Positions 33,331-45,676 of a DNA stretch of 64,000 nt are shown in pieces. Source of the stretch: Cymbidium sinense (lineage: Eukaryota; Streptophyta; Magnoliopsida; Asparagales; Orchidaceae); contig CM038218.1 of NCBI GenBank assembly GCA_021442155.1, positions 59,486,268 to 59,550,267 on the forward strand. The letters run 5' to 3'. The stretch's first letter is position 1, and every line of letters starts with the position of its first letter. The notes below the pieces were generated by a model that was given only the letters and a program-made list of their open reading frames with translations, ran no database searches and had not been told where the DNA came from. A program made the translations under genes and the position numbers.

Positions 33331-36300
33331 GGCAATTTTTTTAAATTAAGTACGATTAGTATATTAATTATTTAATTAAGTATCAATAAAAAAAATTAAA
33401 GATATATAATTAGTGGCGACCGGCCACCTAACATTCGACCGACATCGCGGCTTGACTTGAGTCCACCAATTAATTAATCGGTTAATTTTTTTAATGTGTG
33501 ATTTGTGTGAGATGAGAATAGCCATGATTTAGGGCTAAAGAGAGAGAACCGGATTTTCACGCATACATGAGAGTTTGTACTCATCAAACAAATCTTAATA
33601 ACTAAAACTTTATACTTTTCCTTCAATTTTTGTTCTTCTAAAAAGTAAAGAGTAATAAACCTACATTTAAAACAAAGAAAAAAAAAGTGCAGTTTAAACT
33701 TGCAATAATTCGTGACCGCATCAAGTTGGTAATAGTTTAATGGATGGCAATCATATGAAGTTAACAAATTCATTTCAGAAATGGACAAATAATAAGAAGT
33801 TCATTATGACATAACCAAATTTAAAGTGTGCATGACTCTCAAGTTTGTAATGAAACAAATAAATAAAGATGCATACAAAAAAGATATCTTGTCCCTAAAC
33901 ATCTAACGCCTCCGCCGGTGGAATCGCACCACTCCTGTGTGTGTACCGGTCGATGCACGGATGACGCCTACTGGCGGTGCCTCCTCATCGCTGTCTAAAA
34001 AAAGAAAAATATAATAAGTATTAATATTGTAAAATCTAAGTAGAAAGCAACCGAAAGAAGAGAAAGAAAAGCATTATCCTATGTGTAAAATCAAAATCCC
34101 TATAAGTAAAAGGGAGAATGTACCGTCGACCGTTAATATTTACGAGCGAGAAGGACCAAATTGCTTTGCATATGTTACTGCTCGCCATCTACCTACATTT
34201 TTCATCCATTGTATTTTTGAATCTATTCGTACAAGGTCGGCCTGACCTTCTGCGAAAGTTAGGTAGCTGCAACGCGACTAATCCATGCTCTACATTGAGA
34301 GATGGCCAATCAGAACGATCTGAAAGTGTATGGAATTCATTTATGTATGTCATCTTATACAGTTGTAGAGTATAGTATTGTGACACTCACGTGAGATGGT
34401 TCAACCGTCTAAATCCCAATGCAGCAATCACATGTGGGCATGGAAAATGATATATGATCGTTTTGCCACAATTACAATGACAGAGGCCATTATCTAGCAA
34501 ATCAACTATGAATGATCTACTGGATCATCAAAACCCGCATCTCAATGGGTTAATATTTACGTTCGTGAAATGCCTCTCCCTTCGACGTTGAATAGTATGG
34601 ATATCCTTTGAGTACAAATGCCGACATCCTTGCCGAGTAGCGGAATAGCCGCTTCATGAACAAGGCTACTAAATTGTAATAGATAGCAATGATTAAAGCT
34701 CAATCGAAACCACGCGTGCCCGCTGACACCATTAAAACTCTCGTGATGTATTCATCGTCATTGTCCCATAACGCATACCACCATCATGCACAAGTGGATC
34801 AAAGGTCTGCCAATTATACGCTTCTTCTTTAACATTTTTAATATCTAACATTAAACGGTTGAACTGACGAATATCATCAGTATTAACTGTTATATATATT
34901 TTTTGGCATAGAAATTCAACATCACCAATCCCCAACCTGCATACGACCTTTTTAAAATTTTCACGCAAATGACGCAAACAATGCCTGAGCCCATGGAAAA
35001 ACCTCTCTGCATCCACGTAATGCAGACAAGATGTTTATCGATATTATGCACAAATCACGTCTAACAGACACTATGGGCAACATATCATTCAAGCACATCA
35101 AGAACCACAACCACGAATCAGCCGTCTTGGACTCCACAATAGCAAAAGCTAGAGGAAACAGCCCATTATTATCGCATTCTACGGTATAATAATGTACCAA
35201 TCTTGCCAACAAAAAAAAGCTCAACCGCACTACTCCATCCCATTATTGAAGGTCCAAAGGCCCAAAAAAGTCTCTGGAAACGCTATGTAGTGGTAGATTG
35301 AATTCTATAGGCTGTACCAGATAAAATACTATAAACTGATTTCATATAAAGACTGAGAGTCCTATAGGACTCTTCCCAGTTGCCGAATATTGCTTTTATT
35401 GCCTTACGCCTTGCATCCCAAGCTTTCATATACTGAAACTTTAACATTGAATTTTGACTCCATTCTACCTATAATCTCTCTAGGCTTCAAATCAATCTAG
35501 TGCTTGATCACAGGTATGATGGAGTACGCCATGAATTTTGAACTATAATGCCGATGACCAGCTGCACTTACTGCATTGGCACATCTATGATTTTCACCAA
35601 CTCTTGATATTCTCTAAGCACCCCCTAAGCGTCTGTTGCTGCTACAATGCAAACGCCACTTACAGGGTCTTGTAGGACTATCGTGCTATACATATATAAT
35701 CGTGTAGTTCTTCTGGTTAAAGGTAACTATTTGGAATTGAACATTATTTACTATGCACCATCCAACAACAAGAAATTGCGATTCCATTTACTTTCAAACA
35801 CATCATATTTCATTTTGTTCAAGGCGTTTCGATGGGTCATCAAAGTAAATATCATCCCACTCTCATAGTTTGACACATCCAGGACATACTGCTTTGGGAC
35901 AACATATGACTCTCACTATCAATATTACAAAATGAGTGATTTTTCGATTAGATCGCTAAATTCCCAAGCATAGTAGCTTCTAACCCGACAATCATCATCA
36001 CTAATATCCCCGCCGACTCACTACTTGAGCCACTACTCATAGTCCGATACTCATATTCGATTGCAAAGACTCAGGTACATGCGGTTCATAACGAGCAAAA
36101 GATCGCCACCGCCACATAACTTATAAGTTGAGCAACAAATTATCATATTAATTATTATAAGTATAATCAGATAAATGTTGACCATATACTACCTAGGAAT
36201 CAACTTATCAAAGCTGCATTGTATCCCTGGAGGTGCTTGTGCGATGAAATCTTGTGTATGTGTTAGCGGTATATCTACCTTTCGCTACCGATCAACGATG

Positions 36301-37234
36301 GATGCAATATTAACATCTTCCACACATACAACACCAACATCCGAGAAGCTTCGGTGTAACTGAAATGTCATCGTCAGATATTACAGACGCTATAAATTTG
36401 CCACTCACCGGATAACGACCTGTTAGAGTGACTGTGTGACGCTCTTGATCAATGTGCAAGATTCTCATAATTTGTTGCTTCAATTCCAGTAAGGTGCTGT
36501 GACGCAGAACCTTAACTGGACGATTTCTACCTCCCACGTAACTTGGATTGAACTGTTCATCGATACTTAGTTCGCCTCCAGAAAAGGATCACCGAAACAA
36601 ATTCTATGTTCATTCTTGCCAAACAAACTATATAGCTACTTAACACTGACTCACAACTACGCAAACATAAAAAACTCAAATCCCAAATAAAGTCTAAAAA
36701 ATACTACTCAAATTTCTACATACTTTACTTTATAAATTGATAGAAATAGGGATTTACCGTGAGTTTATAAATAACGACGGGATGTGCAAAAACAAGTAGA
36801 ATCCACGTGAAACTTCCCAAGAAAATGGAGCCCGGGAAGCTAATAATGTTGGCTTCCAAACCCTGCTATATGAGAGAGGAAAGTATCAAACACTGCAAAC
36901 GCAACTGTCAGCAAGAAAAACAAGTTTATTTCAAATACGCAGGGAGACACAATGCAGATACGCCGATGCGGAAGCTCGATGTTGAGAACGCGGTTCGACG
37001 GATGTTGAGCCCGAGAGGCGAGGAAGAATTGGCGTGAATAGCACTCCAAGTCAAAACAAACCGAGGTATTGGTCGACCGCCCTATAATACCAATTAGTGG
37101 GCAAGCCGTGACTTAACGCAAGATCACCACGCCGTATCGCGTACGTACTATAATTATATCTATTCTTAAATTTTTTTTTTGATACTTAATTAACTAATTA
37201 ATATGCTAATCATACTTAATTTAAAAAAATTGTC
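33331..37234 (-). mobile_element. MULE (Mutator-like) DNA transposon with TIRs and 9-bp target duplication
   Basis: Long terminal inverted repeats: the left end begins GGCAATTTTTTTAAATTAAG and the right end, reversed, GACAATTTTTTTAAATTAAG, with strong similarity over about 85 bp. The flanking 9-bp AAAGAAATA is present at 33322-33330 and 37235-37243, the size made by Mutator transposases. The 3.9-kb interior encodes a decayed MULE transposase on minus. It has landed in the CSLH promoter region. Confidence 0.93.
33903..36540 (-). pseudogene. MULE transposase, degenerate
   Basis: Pieces in order on minus: an N-terminal domain (36537-36310, GGRNRPVKVLRHSTLLELKQ); the core (35230-34961) with NNGLFPLAFAIVES and DSWLWFL; RHCLRHLRENFKK (about 35000-34950); a SWIM zinc finger with CNCGKTIIYHFPCPHV (about 34480-34430); a C-terminal piece (34386-34189) with FRRRSGRP; and a basic tail ending at a stop at 33905-33903. 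In the core the usual ISD reads ISI, so a catalytic aspartate seems lost. Stops and shifts separate the pieces, so the element could move only with help. Confidence 0.85.
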
Positions 37235-37243
37235 AAAGAAATA

Positions 37244-38180
37244 TATGTTGAGAAAATAAGATGGAAATGTGTTCTTTAATGAAGTTATGTTGATTTTTTT
37301 TCTTCGTTTTTTTATTTATGTATTGTATTATTGAATATGCGGATGAAAGTGTTTTCAAAAGAAAAGGAAAAACTACTTTAGTATTATTTTTGTGGGGTAT
37401 ATTGTTCATGGCATAATTTGTCTGTTTCTTTATTTTTTAAATGCATAAAAAATGAACAAATTAATATAGCCATGCAACAATCAAATTACAAAAAAAGTTT
37501 AAAATAATTTCACAAAATTATTGAAATAAAATTAAAATTTATTTAACTAAGGAGGAATGCAATTTCTTTTTAAGTGGAAAATAACATCACTCTGTTTTAT
37601 TGGTTGAAAAAAAAATGCAAAATACAATTTTAATATTATTATTTTTACTTTGTAGTTCAAATTCAATGAAAAAAATGATTATAATTGATGAAATTAGAAT
37701 TAAGAGGAGGCCAAATCAATACCTAAGTCAAACAAATTATTAAGGAGAAAAATTCATCAAGTCAAAAAAGTTATTATAAAGAAAAATTCATTAAAATTAA
37801 TGAAATTTATATAAAAAGTCATAATATTTTTTTGAATGCAACGTAGTTGATATCCACAATCAAATAATTTCTTCAAAAATTAAGAAAGAAAGATTGTATT
37901 CTTTACTCTAAATAGTAGTTGGTCTCATTATAGAAATAACATTATTATAGTAGAGCAATATTACAGAATGGTCTATTAGGTTAACCTCATATCATCCAAA
38001 TGGTATTAATTATTCAAAGTTGATGATATTTATTATTTTACAAATAAGTTTCATGCCAATGATTTTAGAGATCAAGAAAAACTATACATTAAAACTTAAT
38101 TCGAACTTGTTTAAATCAATGTTCATCAAAATCAAGTTTTTTTTTTAAAATCACTTCATAATTTAAGATGTATATCAAAT
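37244..38180. other. AT-rich intergenic DNA
   Basis: No coding frame, RNA gene or element end is recognised. Confidence 0.6.
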
Positions 38181-38204
38181 CATGACAAAGATGAAAAATA
38201 TCAA

Positions 38205-38432
38205 TCATAGCGCAAGTATTTTAAGATTAAGAAGCAACTGACTTTTGTGCATATTGTGGATGAATAGGCTATAACTATAGAATAATCTATCCTCACGAGT
38301 TATCGCATTTATTCGAGTGATCCACAATCGACGAAAATCTCTCTTTTTCCTGCTCCTATCTCGATGAGGAGAAACCAAAGCTCTCATTCTTTGTTGAGTA
38401 GTTATTCGATTAAGTCTTGAATACATCTTACT
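38205..38432 (-). pseudogene. rpl20: Fragment of plastid ribosomal protein L20 gene (NUPT)
   Basis: The 77-codon minus frame contains [35 protein letters not shown] and a C-terminal part ending [10 protein letters not shown]. This is the middle and late part of plastid L20. The N-terminal residues and the true C-terminus are missing or diverged. No neighbouring plastid gene is seen, so this looks like a short nuclear insertion of plastid DNA that is still open across its length. A nuclear-encoded organelle gene is unlikely, given the lack of a transit peptide or N-terminus. Confidence 0.85.
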
Positions 38433-38439
38433 AATCAAT

Positions 38440-38981
38440 TAATTTGATTAGTCTTAACTCTACTAGTTTTGATTATAGCAAATTAACGTATATTTAAAAA
38501 AAAATTAAATTATTTGTAAGCTTTTTTTTATCTTTTTATCTATCTATGCTAATTAAGAAAGTCAAAGTTTATTTTCAAATTATGTTAATAGATTTTTTAG
38601 TTTTGACACTCCTTTCTTTAACTTCTTATTATGCCACCAATAAGGATGATTGTATTCTTCAATTATCATGTAGTAATATATGTCAATATTTAACTGTGTA
38701 TTCTATTTTGTTTAATATTTAATCTTATCGACAATTAAATAATTTTGATTAAAAATAAAAGAATTAATTTAAATTAATTTAAATAATTTATCAAAATGAA
38801 ATGGCGTAATCATAAGATAAAAAAAATTAGATTAGAACATCTTGATTTACAAGATTGAGCTTAAAAATTTAACATATGTAAATAACATTAATAATAAAAA
38901 TACGTGATTTTAATTTGTTAGTTGAATATAAAATAATGAAAATTTTAATTTCAAAATATATGAGAAAATTATATATATATA
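38440..38981. other. AT-rich intergenic DNA
   Basis: Nothing recognisable before the LTR. Confidence 0.55.
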
Positions 38982-39807
38982 TGACACTGGAAATTCTACT
39001 AGTTGAAGGACGAATCTTGATGGCAAAAGCAAGTTGATCCTCAGTTGAAACTAGTTGAGATCAAGCACTTAAAATATCCTTGAAAACTTTGGGATATCAA
39101 TTAAATCCATAAATAGCTCTTAAGCATTGAGTGTTTATATAAATCGAGCATCGACGAATCTAACAAGCCCAAGATCTCATAATTCCGACTTCGTTTGAGC
39201 ATTCAAATACTTGAAATACATCAAATGATCAAAAGAATCATTCTAAGCCATCCGATGAAGTAGAGTGGTTCGGATTTTGTATGTGTTTACAGAGATTCCA
39301 CTCCTCCAATCTATAAATAGTCCCTCATCCCTCATATGAGGGGAGCCCAAACAAGAGAGAGGGGAGAGCTCTAAAGCTTGAAGATCCTCCAAGCACAATC
39401 GTTACCACTGACGAGCCAACCACCGCCGTGGCCGTCACGCCGCCACCGATCCTCGCCACAATCTCGGTCTTCATCATCATGGCATATTATTCATCATCGG
39501 GCCGATGTCCTCGCCGTTCACCATCATCTACCACTAGAATGACACTAACGCCACTACATAGTTGTTGTTCCCTTCTCATACAATAATCCCGTTATCGGAA
39601 AATTTTGTACTCTGAAACAGATACATAGTGGAAGATTTTTGCTGGGCTAGGCCCCGTGGTTTTTTCCCTTTTTTCGAGGTTTTTTCACATAAAAATTTCT
39701 GGAGTTTTCTTGTTCACTCTTTAAATACCTACATGTGTGCTGGATTTTATAACAAGGCTAAAGCATAAACTTTCATTCTACCACAACTGGTTTTCTAGCA
39801 CGCAATA
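38982..39807 (+). repeat. 5' LTR of the gypsy element
   Basis: It starts TGACACTGG and ends near GCACGCAATA. It contains a TATA-like CTATAAATAG (39311-39320) and conserved U5 sequence (AATCCCGTTATCGG). It is similar to the complete solo LTR 48139-49045 (minus) and to 51085-52136 (plus), which helps set the borders. Confidence 0.8.
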
Positions 39808-39810
39808 GTT

Positions 39811-39827
39811 TGGCGTCGTCTGTGGGA
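39811..39827 (+). other. Gypsy primer-binding site
   Basis: TGGCGTCGTCTGTGGGA follows the LTR by about 3 nt. It is the standard TGGCGCCGTCTGTGGGA-like site of plant Ty3/gypsy elements with one change. The tRNA was not assigned. Confidence 0.7.
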
Positions 39828-40369
39828 AGAGAACCATTCAATTGCAATTTCGAACACCTAGTTTAATAACACTCAGAATAACAGCCTCTCAACTCTTGAA
39901 ACCAATCCTTGAACCAAGGACGCCAAGCTTCGCCCTCACCCGAAAGCGACTGCTGAAGACGGATAGGAATCTCTTTAGAAGATCATGTCCGCTGAATGGA
40001 AGAGTCTCAAAATAAGATGATCCAACTTTTGCGAGGAATACAACAGCCACTACCGTGACAAACACATATCCCCCAAGATCGATCGTTAGTCGTGGGAGGT
40101 CAAAATGTTAATCTCCTTGACACTGAAGTTCCTCCACGTAGAGACCGTGATGCTGATCTCCTTGACACTGCTAGTTCTACTCATCCATCACGTCAACCGA
40201 CTAATCCACCAATTATTACTAGTAGCTTGACGCTCACCTGACCACGTCATGTTATAATGCGTAATTATGACGCTTAATGCAAGACAAATTTCACCTTTAA
40301 GATAGAAATCATCTTCCCCCTCACCGCGGCTATGAGGAATCATCACCTTTAGCTAAAACTATTCTTCAA

Positions 40370-41230
40370 CATCTTACTCCCGTGGGTTTCAAGCTTCCGA
40401 GCATTGATTCCTATGATGGGGAGACTGACCCACATGAACACAACATTATCATGCATATCCATATCCAATGAGCTCGACACACCGCTTTGTTAGGTTTTTC
40501 CGTTACCCTCAAGGGCAAGCACTCTTTACTCCATTCCAAGGGGATCCATCCATACCTTTGACTAACTCGCCAAGATTTTTGTGGAATAGTTTATTGCAAA
40601 CAGGAGGATCATTAAAGATTCCTCCCATCTCTCCAGCATTCGTTAGAATTATGGTGAATCACTTAAGAAATACTTCCAGAGGTTCTCCTTAGAAGCTCGC
40701 AAAATACCTGGAGTAGACCTTAAACTATTAAGAGGAGTTTTCCTTGGAGGACTCCGTCCGGGGCCTTTTTACTCGTCACTAATACGAGACACAGTCCGCT
40801 CATATGTTGACTTAGTTCATCGTGTGGAAGCACAAATCTCGATGAGGCTATTAATGCCCATCGTAAATAATTTGAACAATATACAGAAAAACATAAGAGC
40901 GCCCCAAGGAATGCAGATCGACTGTCCCATCAAAAGAAGCAACAAGGCAACCGTGATCTCCTTACATGACCCCCATATCAACGATGTGAACCACGACCAG
41001 AAAAGGAATACACGTCGCTGAACACATCTCAAGTCAACCTCCTGATGGCTATTCGAGATGAAGAAAACATCAAGTGGCCGCATCCACTAAAATCAAATTC
41101 AGAAAATCAGAAGTAATATTGTCACTTCTATCGAAGTCGTGAACATACTATTGAGGCATGCAAATAACTCAAAGAAGAAATCAAGAGGCTCATTCAACAA
41201 GGATATCTACATCGATTTGTGAAGAATCAA
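40370..41230 (+). pseudogene. Gypsy gag, broken
   Basis: It starts with the family motif GFKLPSIDSYDGETDPHEH (about 40384-40440) and soon reaches a stop. Frames 40468-40692 and 40824-41021 follow. Near 41115-41210 is YRSRxHTIEAC followed by KEEIKRLIQQGYL, the C-terminal gag zone of Tat-type elements. Confidence 0.75.
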
Positions 41231-41399
41231 TTGAATCAAATAAATATACCTCCAACTGGGGGCAACCAAGACAGTCATCACAAAAACAACAAAATAATCA
41301 TTAAACAATTGGGAAAATTGAAACAATCGCAAGAGGACCAATACTATCTAATCAAGTTCTCATTACCATCTCTGAAGAGCCAGAGTTAAAGAAGTCTCG

Positions 41400-41990
41400 T
41401 ATTGATCATTCCATCACTTTAATGACTCAGACTTAGAAGGAGTCAATGTTCCTCATCAAGATCCACTTGTCATCAGTAGGAATCGACCCATGCTATAAAT
41501 GTTAAGAGAATTTTGATTGACATGTCTTATGTCTTATTTTACATTAGCATGGGCTGATTAGAAAAGCTCCAACCCGCGCAGACCGTTATATGGATTTGAT
41601 AACGCCTCATGCGAGTAGAGGGACAATCACCATTCTGTTGTCCTTGGTGAATTTCACAAGTGACTTATTTAATCCAATTCATGATGGTCAATCGATTGAT
41701 ATAACACTATCTTTGAAGGCCCTCCAATCAATTTTCTGCGCCACTTTAGTATCTCATCTCAAGATGAAATTTCTAACCCCATTGAGTTGGGGTGGTCTGG
41801 AAATCAACAGATAAGCGATCATGCTACCTCGATAAGCTCAACCACGCCTTTCGCGTGACCTTTAAAGATTTTAATTTTGAGATGAGTACTTGAAAGCTTC
41901 CTGTCAGACTTGCTCTCTGCATTATCGATGACCAACCATTACAACTGCAAGTTAGATCTCCTCTCGAACAAAGGGAAAAAAATACATAGA
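41400..41990 (+). pseudogene. Gypsy protease region, heavily decayed
   Basis: Scattered similarity: a HHFNDSDLEGV/PHQDPLVIS-like piece (about 41415-41480) in one frame and a second piece in 41590-41814. No DSG active site can be read with confidence. Confidence 0.45.
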
Positions 41991-42139
41991 CTTCTTGCAG
42001 AAATCAATACATCGCTGAGTCCACATACATGGGGTCGACCAATGTGATCATGCACTTTCAAGATTGATCCAACATTCAAACCAACATCTAGAAGAAGTGA
42101 AGTTTTGCACCTGATCGCCTCCAGGCTAAGCAAGAAGTT

Positions 42140-42960
42140 AACAAGCTTTTATAAGTGAGATTCATACGAGAGGTACATTACCCTACGTGACTAGCAAATA
42201 TTTTCATGGTTAAGAAAATAAATGGAATATGGAGAATGTGTATTGAATACACTGACCTCAACAAAGCTTGCCCAAAAGATAGTTTTTCTCTTCCTTGAAT
42301 TGATTAATTGGTTGATGCTACGTCTGGACATCAAATGCTCAGTTTTTTGGATGCTCTACAATCAAATAAAATGACCCAACGGATGAAGAAGCTACATTTC
42401 AAACATATAAGGTTTATACGCTACCAAGTTATATCATTTGGGTTAAAATGCGGTGCTACCTATCGATGCCTTATGAATAAGATTTTAAAGACCTATTAGT
42501 CGCATAATGGAGGTATATGTGGATGACATGTTAGTAAAATGCTTGAAAATCACGATATTTTAGAAATATGCTTTAACCTTCTTTATAACATGTGACTTAA
42601 TCCACCAAGTGTGCTTTTGGGAGGAAAATTTCTTGGATTTATGGTAACCCATGGGATAGAGGCCAACCCCGAGAAAATCAAAGCTCTCAAAGATATGACT
42701 CAAGAAGTTCAATGATTGAATGGACGAATTGCTACGTTATCTTGCTTCCTAGCCCGTTCTGAGGATAAATACTTGTCATTCTTTAAAATATTAAAGGGAG
42801 CTAAAAATAATAATTTTCAGTGGACTGATGAATATCAGTCTGCTTTTGAGCAACTAAGGGAGTATTTAGCATCTCCACCCCTACTATCCAAGCTTATTCA
42901 AGGAGAGACTTATATTTCAGCTCTTCCCATGTGATAAGCTCAATTTTAGTAAAAAGAAAA
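42140..42960 (+). pseudogene. Gypsy reverse transcriptase, broken
   Basis: IWRMCIEYTDLNKACPKDSF lies at about 42216-42290, LVDATSGHQMLSFLDA in 42308-42499, and a YVDDM-like motif (EVYVDDMLVK) at about 42508-42540. The thumb/connection follows in 42716-42934. Deletions remove the residues between FLDA and the palm, and stops interrupt the frame. Confidence 0.8.
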
Positions 42961-43249
42961 TGGGATACAACGATCAATTTACTATGTAAAATTCTCTCGA
43001 CATAAAAGTCGTTATCCACTTATAAGGTGGCTCTTTTAATTTTCTCGCAAAAATTGCATCCATACTTCCAAGCTCACACTTGCTTACACTCATTTATCAT
43101 TAAGGGTCATCCTACGTAAACCGTAAGCATCCGAGAGGTTAATCAAATGTTCTCAGAATTGGGAGAGTTTGATATAAATTTTCTATTGCTATAAAGTCTC
43201 TGCAGACTTTATTTATACACTCTACCCAGAGGAGCTATCTGCTACATGC

Positions 43250-43580
43250 CTTTCATCTCCTCAATGGACCCTATATGTTGATGGAGCTTCAAGAAGTATT
43301 GGTGCTGGTGCGGGAATCTTACTTAGTTCTCCCCAACAGAATATCTTAGAGTATGGACTTCGCCTAAAATTTCCTGTAACTAATAATATGGCTGAATATG
43401 AGGCTCTCATCATAGGGTTGAGACTAATCATTGACTGTGAAGCTCAAGACTTAGTGATCCACACTGACTCTCAGCTTGTCGCCTCCCAAGTTGAGGGAAA
43501 CTTTAATACTCATAATCCTCACCGACACACAATTCCTCCACTTGGTAAAAGTCTTTCTTGCCCATTTTAAAACACATCAA
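43250..43580 (+). pseudogene. Gypsy RNase H
   Basis: WTLYVDGASRSIGAGAGILL is followed by NNMAEYEALIIGL and IHTDSQLVASQV, so the catalytic D, E and D positions are all present. The frame breaks after about 43500 (QVEGNF). It is one of the better preserved parts of the element. Confidence 0.85.
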
Positions 43581-43819
43581 ATCATTCACATCACGAGAGA
43601 AGAATACTGCCGACGCCTCGCTAAGCTTGCTACATCCGCTACTGGGATCTATTTAAGAGAAGTCATATTGAAAAAATACATTTTCCTAGTATACAAGGTT
43701 CATGGGTAATTCATGGAATTAATGAGATAAAGGAACATTCGTGGATGAACCTCATCCTGTCTTTTCTACAAGAAGGAACCCTTCCTGAAGACCCAACTTC
43801 TACAACTCGTCTCCGAAGA

Positions 43820-44690
43820 CAAGCTTCAAACTTTACTATTATCGGAGGTGAACTATACAAACGAAGCTTTCGATCGCACTTAAATGCCTCTCACATTTAG
43901 AGGCCGACATGCATTAAGAGAGGTTCACTCGGATATGTGGAGAACACCAGGAGGAAGGGCGCTAGCTTAAAATTATAAGGGTTATATTGGCCTACGATGA
44001 AACAAGACGCCTTGGAGTTCACAAAAAAATGTAAGTTGTCTCACTCTAACCTCCCTCACATGCCGCATACTGAGCTCATCCATTCAAAGTGGCCTTTTGC
44101 TCAGTGGGAGATTGATATCATGGGGCATTTTCTGATAGCATCAGGGCAACAAAAGTTTATCATTTTAGCCGTCAACTACTGCACTAAATGGGTGGAAGCC
44201 GAACCACTCACTAAAATTATGGAGGCAAATGCTAAACAATTTATTTTAAAAAATATAGTATGTCGATTCGATCTTCCTGCAAAGATCATCACTGACAATG
44301 GAACCTAATTTACTAGAAAAGTCTTTACGTCCTTTTACAAATATCTTCACATTCAACTATTGCATATGGCTGTAGAACATCCTCAAACTAACGAGCAGAC
44401 TAAAGCTACCAACAGGACTATACTCAAAGGACTAAAAGCACGTCTTGAGAAGGCTGGGGGGCGATGGGTTGATGAACTTTCTAATGTTCTTTGGGCTTAC
44501 CGCACTACATCACGAATCCCGACTGGTGAGACACCATATAACTTATGTTTTGGCACAGAAGCTATTATACCAGTAGATATCGGAGTTCCAAGTCCAAGAG
44601 TTCAATTATTCGATCATGATGGTAATGAAAAAAACTCTGACAACACTTGGACTTACTCCCCGAAACTCATGACATGACCCTACTTGATTG
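43820..44690 (+). pseudogene. Gypsy integrase, inactive
   Basis: The zinc-binding region is damaged. GLYWPTMKQDALEF is followed by FAQWEIDIMGHF (first D) and ITDNGT (second D, then a stop where Q is usual). The usual GQVEATNR reads EQTKATNR, so the catalytic glutamate is lysine. WAYRTTSRIPTGETPYNL closes the core. Confidence 0.85.
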
Positions 44691-44976
44691 CTTATCACCA
44701 AAGGGTAGCTCATCACTTCAAGAAGAGTAAAACCTCATCCCATATTTGTCGACTTGGTCTGCAAGTCTCAAGCTGGCCCTCAATGTTATAAACTCTCACC
44801 TCTTTGGGATGGCCATATATGTGGTTATAGCTATGGTAAAGCCGAATATTTAAGCTCAAGGATCCAGAGGGAAAAACTTTACCTCGAACTTGGAACACTG
44901 AAAATCTCCGAAAATATTATTAGTAATTCCTACTACATAATTATTGCAACTTTTATTTTATCTCGTTTGTCATTTC

Positions 44977-45029
44977 GTCTTCATGTAGCCGACCCCACTT
45001 AGTGGGATAAAGATTTGTTGTTGTTGTTG
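44977..45029 (+). mobile_element. 53-bp RTE LINE 3' end with 10-bp target duplication
   Basis: TAGCCGACCCCACTTAGTGG and a (TTG)n tail are the 3' end of a plant RTE LINE. TTGTCATTTC flanks it on both sides (44967-44976, 45030-45039). It is nested in the gypsy element. Confidence 0.85.
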
Positions 45030-45236
45030 TTGTCATTTCCTCTTGAAACTCATATCCGTATTAAAATCGTCTTATGATTATATCGCCAAACTTATCAGAG
45101 TAAAGAATTTATAGCTTTTTCTTTCAAGCTTATTGCATACGAACAATCTCCTTCATTTAATCCTCCCACTTGAGAAAATGTGTAACTCACGTTGTATCTT
45201 AGTCAGGGCATGATCAATCTCATGGGGACTTGATCA

Positions 45237-45478
45237 GACCTCTTCCATATAGGTAAGAAGTCAAGTAACACTTTGGCTAATACCTAGGATATGTCAAAAG
45301 GTCCTTGGTGGACATCCCACGACCTCTTCCATACAGGTAAGAAGTCAAGTAACGCTTTGGCTAATAGGATAGGTCAAAAGGTCCTTGGTAGACATCCCAC
45401 AGTCTCTTCCATAAGATGATGTCAAATAATGTTTTGACTAATACCTAGATAGCCAAAAGGTCGTGGTGGACTTCACCC
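45237..45478 (+). repeat. Three 80-bp tandem repeats in the gypsy 3' untranslated part
   Basis: Units start at about 45237, 45321 and 45401. Each contains CTCTTCCATA, TCAAGTAAC or its variant TCAAATAAT, and CAAAAGGTCSTTGGT or its variant. Similar tandem repeats are common in Tat-lineage elements near this place. Confidence 0.8.
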
Positions 45479-45676
45479 TCATCTCAAAGTTAGCGTAAAT
45501 AATATTCTGACCAATCACCCCGGATGGGTAAAAGCAAAACAAGAGTATATCACCTAAAAAAATATTTCATTGACAACATTAACATGATGACATAAGGGAG
45601 AATCAAAATTTTGATACACAATAATAATAATACATAGATAAAAAAATGCATCCTCGAGTGACGCTACATCATATCA

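Noticed and set aside
36807..37049. Frames on both strands inside the MULE right end
   Set aside because: They overlap the TIR-proximal region and do not resemble a transposase domain.
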